NCBI GenBank assembly: GCA_030077755.1
Contig: JAQJZZ010000017.1
Span: 2,459,178 to 2,523,177, forward strand
Direction of reading: 5' to 3'
DNA length: 64,000 nucleotides
Origin: Filosporella fistucella
Taxonomy: Eukaryota > Ascomycota > Leotiomycetes > Helotiales
The notes under the pieces were generated by a model. That model was not told the origin of the DNA. It saw only the letters and a list, made by a program, of their open reading frames with translations, and did no database searches. This document shows positions 58,911 through 64,000 of this stretch, in pieces. Numbering within the stretch: position 1 is the first letter of the stretch; each line of letters opens with the position of its first letter. Position numbers and translations under genes: made by a program.

Positions 58911-59950
58911 GGAATAATAGTGGTAGTGGATAAATCAAGAGGGATAATAAGATTTAAATCGGTGGAAAGTAAATTGAATACGGGTTTAAAGGCAAATCGG
59001 GAAGATATACCTCGAGATTTATAATAAGAAGCTTTAATAATAGTAAACGTTTAATCCTTAGGAGTGGCTTTAATAAATATTAATTTCTGAGAGTAACCTT
59101 TTTAAACTTTTATTTTTTGGTAGTAGCTTTGAGAAATTTCAGATACTAAGAGTCTTTTAGCATACTTAGAGTATATAATTGCAAAAAGCCACTCCTAAAA
59201 ACCTTTGGCATACTCGAAGCTAATAGAAAATAGCTATTGCTAAAAACCTTTGGCATACTTGGAGCAAATAGAAAATAGATAATTAAAAATTCCATTGCTA
59301 AAACTCAAAGCAAATAGTGGAAAATTCCACTTTTAAAACCTATTGGCACACTTAAGGCAAATAGAAAATTCCATTGCTAAAAACCACCGCTAAAACTTAA
59401 AGTAAATAATTGAAAATTCCACTATTAAAACTTAATAAAAATTCCCCTGCCAAAACTTAGTGGCACACTTAAAGCAAATAATTAAAAATTCCACTATTAA
59501 AACTCAATGAAAATTCCACTACTTAAATCTAATAGTATACTCGAAGCAAATAGGAAAACCCATTGCCAAAACTTAATAAAAATTCCATTGCTAAAACCCA
59601 ATGGCATACTTGAAGTAAATAGAAAAACCCATTGCCAAAACTTAATAAAAATTTCACTATCAAAACCCAATAAAAATTCCATTACCAAACCCAATGGCAC
59701 ACTTAAAGCAAATAAAAAAAAGCCATTACCAAAACTTAATGGTATACTCAAAGCAAATAAAAAAAGCCATTGCCAAAACTTAAAGCAAATAACTAAAAAT
59801 TCCATTGCCAGAACTTAATAGCATACTCGAAGTAAATAATTGAAAAAGCCATTGCCACTAACCATTGGCCCAACTCGGAGCAAATATAAAAAGCCATTGC
59901 CAAAACCATTAGCTATCCTTAAAATAAATGAAAAAAGCAAATCGATTCCG
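58911..59950. repeat. Minisatellite, CATTGCCAAAACTTAA-type
   Basis: From about 59090 the words ATTGCCAAAAC, GGCATACTCGAAGCAAATA and AAAATTCCA recur every 40-75 bp in degenerate tandem order. Both-strand open frames at 59497-59818 arise from this periodicity and are not genes. Confidence 0.75.
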
Positions 59951-60769
59951 GATATCGAGCTAATACTAGTGGCAATTCACTTTTAAATCCCTTGCCCTCA
60001 TTGCCGGCAATCGTCTCATACGCTAGAGTAAATGCTATTATAATAGCAAGGCCAAATTCTATTATAATAGCAATGGTAGTGGACCGAGTGCTCACCCCCA
60101 CTGCCTTCGCCTATTTATCAAGTCTCCCCCTTTACTTCTTAACTCCCAATTGCCACTCTCTTATAAACTTACCTCTTCTTATTAATAACCTCACATTACC
60201 ACTAGTTATCCTCTATTATTCCCACTGCCATTCCTAAATTAGATATGTTATACTTCTTGCTTTTTATTCTAGCGTCTTACTTTTATGATTGCCATTATAA
60301 CTACCATTATATATCTCGCTCGCACCCATAATTACTAAAGTTGAAACCTATTTGCCTAATAGTAGTGAGAATTTTCCGCACTTATTTACTTTGGCTATAA
60401 AATTGAGGGTGAACTCCTATGCATTAGGTTTTCTAGCCACTAGATAGCAGTAAATAGATAAGGTCTATTTACTTGGAAAATTTCCCCCTCCTACTATCGC
60501 TTAAGAAGCAAGCCCCTAGCCCATTACTCCCACTTCCACTCTTATTCCCACTCTTACTATTACTCTTAGCCACTTTACTCCCTCTATAATAATAACTCCA
60601 TACTCCTTTTAGTGCCACTCTCCTTAAGTCAGGTATGCTTAAACCCTATTCCTATAATCCCCACGCTTGGTTTTCTTAGTTTATAATTACCATTGCATTT
60701 TAGCTAATAGCGGTGGAAATCTTTTTAGGTTTTTTTCACTTTATAGCCTCAAGTGGACTATAAACTTGT

Positions 60770-61060
60770 GGGCTATTGGCACTGCCGTTCCTAGCTCACT
60801 GGCATTCCTAGCTCACTATTAATTCCTAGCCCACTGCTATTCCCATTTCATTTTACTCCTATTCCCATTTTACTCCTATTCCTATTTCACTGCCATTCCC
60901 ATTCCCATTTTACTACTATTCCTATTTTATTTTACTGCCATTCCCATTTCATTTCACTTCCATTCCCATTTTACTACTATTCCCATTCCTAATTTACTCC
61001 TATTCCCATTTTATTTCACTCCTATTCCTAATTCACTGCCATTCCCAGTTTATTGCCACT
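60770..61060. repeat. Simple tandem repeat, CACTGCCATTCCCATTT-type
   Basis: Imperfect arrays of ATTCCCATTT, CACTGCCATTCC and ACTCCTATTCC words run directly up to the reading frame at 61105. Confidence 0.75.
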
Positions 61061-61104
61061 AATACTACTTATAGGAACTTAATTATTTCGCTATCACCGC
61101 CAAA

Positions 61105-62399
61105 ATGCGCCCTAAGAAGAATCTAGAAGATTAGGAATTTTATAACATAATTGGCGATAAGGGCAGAGTCACTAAGCATAACCTATTTAATGCGCTTGGC
61201 CTTAATCCTGCCATTACCACCTTTAATCTTTTTACGCTACGTAGTGCTCGGAATTAAGTAACGCGCCACCGCCACGAGAATGCCACTATTAGGTTTCCTA
61301 GCATTACTCTTTTTTTCCCTTCTTTAGCTTAGGTTAACTCTGCTTACGACTACTTAAGCTCTAGTGCCACTGCCTTTAATGCAGCAGCACGCCAGTAGCG
61401 CCTAGTCCACACTAGCACTTTCCGTCCTCATTTGCTAATCGGTAATGCTAGAGTCTTCGGTCATCTTCTTACCACTAGCACTAGCTCATCTAATACTCGT
61501 GCCTCTGCCTCTGCCTCTGCCACTACGGCTGGTCCTTCCACTCCACAGGCTATTGCTAATGCCAGCGCCAAAAAGCCGTCTCACACTTAATCTTCTAGTC
61601 CTGGTTTAAGCTCTTTCCTAGGCACTAGCACTAATGCCGACCCATGGACCATTAATTTAAAAGATAACACTATTACCACTAGTGCAAAGAAAAAGAAGAA
61701 GACTAGAGCCACTAGCAAAGAATACCCTTTACCTTTTATTGGCCGTGGCAATAGTAAAGGCAAAGGCAAGGAACTATACGATCCTCGCAACCCTCACACC
61801 ACTAGTAGGGATAATGCATATTCTCCTAGCAGTGGCTTTTATAATAACACTAGTAATAAATATAATTTAAATAATAATTACATTTTCGCTAGTCCCTTTC
61901 CCGATTACATTATCATTACTAAAGCTAGTTACCGCCATAGAGAAGCTATTATTGCAGAGAGTAATAAAGCACGTCGTTAATCCAATCGTGCCACTGCCTT
62001 ATCTGCCACTAGTGCCTCGGCTAATACCAGCCAACGTCCTTCTTATCCTTTTAATCCTATTCCTATTACTAATCGCAATTCTTCTTAACGTTTCCCTGCC
62101 ATTGCCAACCCTTAAATTATAGTGCATATTCGAGTTGGTATTTGGAACCCTAATAGCATTATAAATTTTGCTAATCGCGCTACTATTAACCGTTAAAATA
62201 TTATTATCGCCGGTTTTAATGCTCGTGGTCGAATCTTTTTTAGAGTCACTCGTGACTTTATTAATAGTCCTATCGCTATACCCAATGCCACTATTATGAA
62301 CTTTAATAATATCTTATTCCGCCCTCCATATGATAATCTCACTGCTAGTGAGGTTCGAGACCTAATTAAGTAGCACCACCGACTGCCCTCGCATTAATG
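61105..62399 (+). pseudogene. Ser/Thr/Asn-rich subtelomeric reading frame, unknown
   Basis: Reads MRPKKNLEDQ-like start at 61105 (the Gln is TAG) through HNLFNALGLNPAITTFNLF and RHRHENATIRFPSITLFF (to about 61320), a low-complexity Ser/Thr/Ala tract (SASASATTAGPSTPQ near 61505-61550), basic KKKKKTRATSKEYPLPFIG (about 61687-61743), and a C-terminal part with RVTRDFINSPIAIPNATIM near 62240-62300. About 430 codons, with roughly a dozen TAA/TAG at Gln-compatible positions, so it looks like a RIP-damaged gene. No domain recognised. Confidence 0.45.
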
Positions 62400-62736
62400 A
62401 CCATGAATTCTTTTGCCAACTGCCATTGCTTGGCTTCTTTTGTAATAGGGTTTTTATGTTTTTAAGCGTAGGCGTGGGCGTTGGCAGTAGAATTGGGTTT
62501 TTTTACTTACTAGGTTTTTTTTCTAGGTTTTTGGTTTAGGAGGTTAATAATTGCTATTGCTACTAGCTATTAGATACCCTATATATAAATGCAGCTAGAG
62601 GCATATGGGAATACAAACCTTCAAGAATAATAATGTAATTTGATTAAATATGAAAAATAATAAGATAAAAATCCTAACTTTATTAAGAAGGATTTCTTTT
62701 TCTTTTTTATTTAAAGGGAAAATATAAAGGTTGCAC

Positions 62737-62805
62737 TAGCAGTGGCATTGGCAGTGGCATTGGCAGTGGCATTGGCAGTGGCATTGGCAGTAGCATTGGC
62801 AATAA
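62737..62805 (+). repeat. 12-bp tandem array GGCATTGGCAGT
   Basis: About five and a half units of GGCAGTGGCATT. Related GGCAGT/CTGCCA words are scattered from 54.5 kb onward, including inside the TLH relic. Confidence 0.9.
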
Positions 62806-62809
62806 ATAA

Positions 62810-63840
62810 TAAAATTAAAAATTAAAAATAAAATTACTTTTTATACTTGAAAAATTTAAATTATATATTTATTAATCTTTTAATATAAAATAATTTTATA
62901 TATTAAAAGTATAATTATTATAAATATTCTTAAAATAAGTAAATTTTAAGCTAAGTATTTATTATATTATAATATAAAAAGTTATTATAATAATTTAAAA
63001 AGTTAAAGTTTATTTTAATTATATTTAAAAGAATTAAAATTAAATTATAATTTATATATAATATATTAAATAAAAGAAAAATTATAAATAAAATAATTAT
63101 ATATAAAGAAAAGGTTTAATTATTAAATTAATAAAGTTAATTAAAGTTTTATTAATTAATAATATTTATTTATTTTAAAGATATAATTAATATTAATTTT
63201 TAAAATTATTAAATCTTTTAAAATTAATAAAATTATATATTTATAATTATTAATAATAATATTAAATTATAAAATTATTATATTTTTATAATTAAAATTT
63301 AATAAAAGAATTAAAATATTATAATAATTATTAAGTTATTAAATATAAATTTAAAGTAATTATATTAATAAAAGTTAATTATTAAATTATATAATTTTAA
63401 AACTTTTTATATTTAATAAAGATAAAATTAAAATTATTATATTATTAAATTAAGGTTATATAATTATTAATAAAAGAGAAAAACTATAAAGTTATTAAAT
63501 TATAAAGTTATTAAATTATTAATTAATTAATTAATTATTATTATTTAACTTTTTAAGATATTAGGAAAGTTAATAAAAATAAAGAAAAGTTTTATTTAAT
63601 TTATTAAAAGTAAAATAAGTATTAATAATTATAATAAATTAATAAATTAATAAATTTAAAATAATTATTATTTAAATAATTTAATTAATAAAAGTAAAGT
63701 TTAAATATTATTAAAGTAAATATTTTACTTTAATTATTATTAAAAGAATATAATTATAAGGGTTTTATAATTATTATAACTATAAATATATAACCACTAT
63801 TAAAAGAGTTAAGTTATTAAGTTATAAGGGTATTAATTTT
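62810..63840. other. Very AT-rich subterminal block
   Basis: About 1 kb made almost only of A and T (TTAATTAATAAA-like). No gene; probably the RIP end state of an old repeat. Confidence 0.6.
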
Positions 63841-63855
63841 TATTACGAGCTTTTA

Positions 63856-63896
63856 ATAACCGCTATAACCGCTATAACCGCTATAACCGCTATAAC
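63856..63896 (+). repeat. 9-bp subtelomeric repeat AACCGCTAT, four units
   Basis: Four perfect tandem copies of the 9-mer, then AAC, directly joined to the telomere array. Confidence 0.9.
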
Positions 63897-64000
63897 TTAG
63901 GGTTAGGGTTAGGGTTAGGGTTAGGGTTAGGGTTAGGGTTAGGGTTAGGGTTAGGGTTAGGGTTAGGGTTAGGGTTAGGGTTAGGGTTAGGGTTAGGGTT
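63897..64000 (+). repeat. Telomere, (TTAGGG)17 plus TT
   Basis: 104 bp of uninterrupted TTAGGG on the plus strand running to the end of the window. The G-rich strand points outward, so this is the right-hand chromosome end. Confidence 0.98.

Noticed and set aside
59497..59818. Overlapping ~100-codon frames on both strands
   Set aside because: Produced by the minisatellite unit, which lacks stops in two frames; not genes.
58911..61060. Regularly spaced repeats considered as a CRISPR-like array
   Set aside because: Units are degenerate and directly tandem without unique spacers, and the genome is eukaryotic.
1..64000. tRNA and rRNA genes
   Set aside because: No cloverleaf-like or rRNA sequence was recognised by eye on either strand; a dedicated scan would settle this.

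Overview
The window is the right end of a chromosome of a filamentous ascomycete (Pezizomycotina; a plant-associated leotiomycete-like fungus would fit, but that is a guess). The evidence is: genes with short 44-94 nt GT-AG introns, fungal families (Zn2Cys6 regulator, GH5 glucanase, GH78 rhamnosidase, GH28 polygalacturonase, MFS sugar porter), repeats damaged almost only by C-to-T/G-to-A changes of the kind made by repeat-induced point mutation (RIP), and a terminal TTAGGG array at 63897-64000.

Layout. 1-10.8 kb is a healthy gene block: a 579-aa Zn2Cys6 regulator, a decayed NB-ARC/TPR gene, a secreted GH5 exo-glucanase, a GH78 alpha-L-rhamnosidase, and a divergently transcribed sugar transporter. 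Together they look like a small plant-glycan utilisation cluster. 10.8-32.4 kb is a stack of one Ty3/gypsy chromovirus family: copy A (10845-18762, +), copy B (18936-26854, -) lying tail to tail with A, and a rearranged copy C (27312-32427). A and B keep 191-bp LTRs and perfect 5-bp target duplications. RIP damage rises from A to B to C. 32.4-33.1 kb holds a clean 382-bp copia-like solo LTR.

33.9-41.0 kb is a second gene island: an Hsp70-like gene with an ER-type C-terminus (apparently broken), a decayed metallopeptidase-like gene, an unrecognised coding relic, an intact six-exon endopolygalacturonase, and the first exon of an NLR-type gene. 41.6-54.5 kb is repeat territory: a foldback (TIR) element, a 905-bp direct repeat pair around a copia gag fragment, a large unidentified relic reading frame, two diverged related units, and an AT-rich relic.

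54.6-58.9 kb is the RIP-damaged remnant of a telomere-linked RecQ-type helicase gene (TLH) reading toward the telomere. It is followed by minisatellites, a degenerate Ser/Thr/Asn-rich reading frame, a hexamer array, about 1 kb of extremely AT-rich DNA, a 9-bp subterminal repeat and the telomere. The most novel-looking item is a spliced antisense reading frame with its own TATA box between pol and the 3' LTR of the chromovirus. It is present in both full-length copies.
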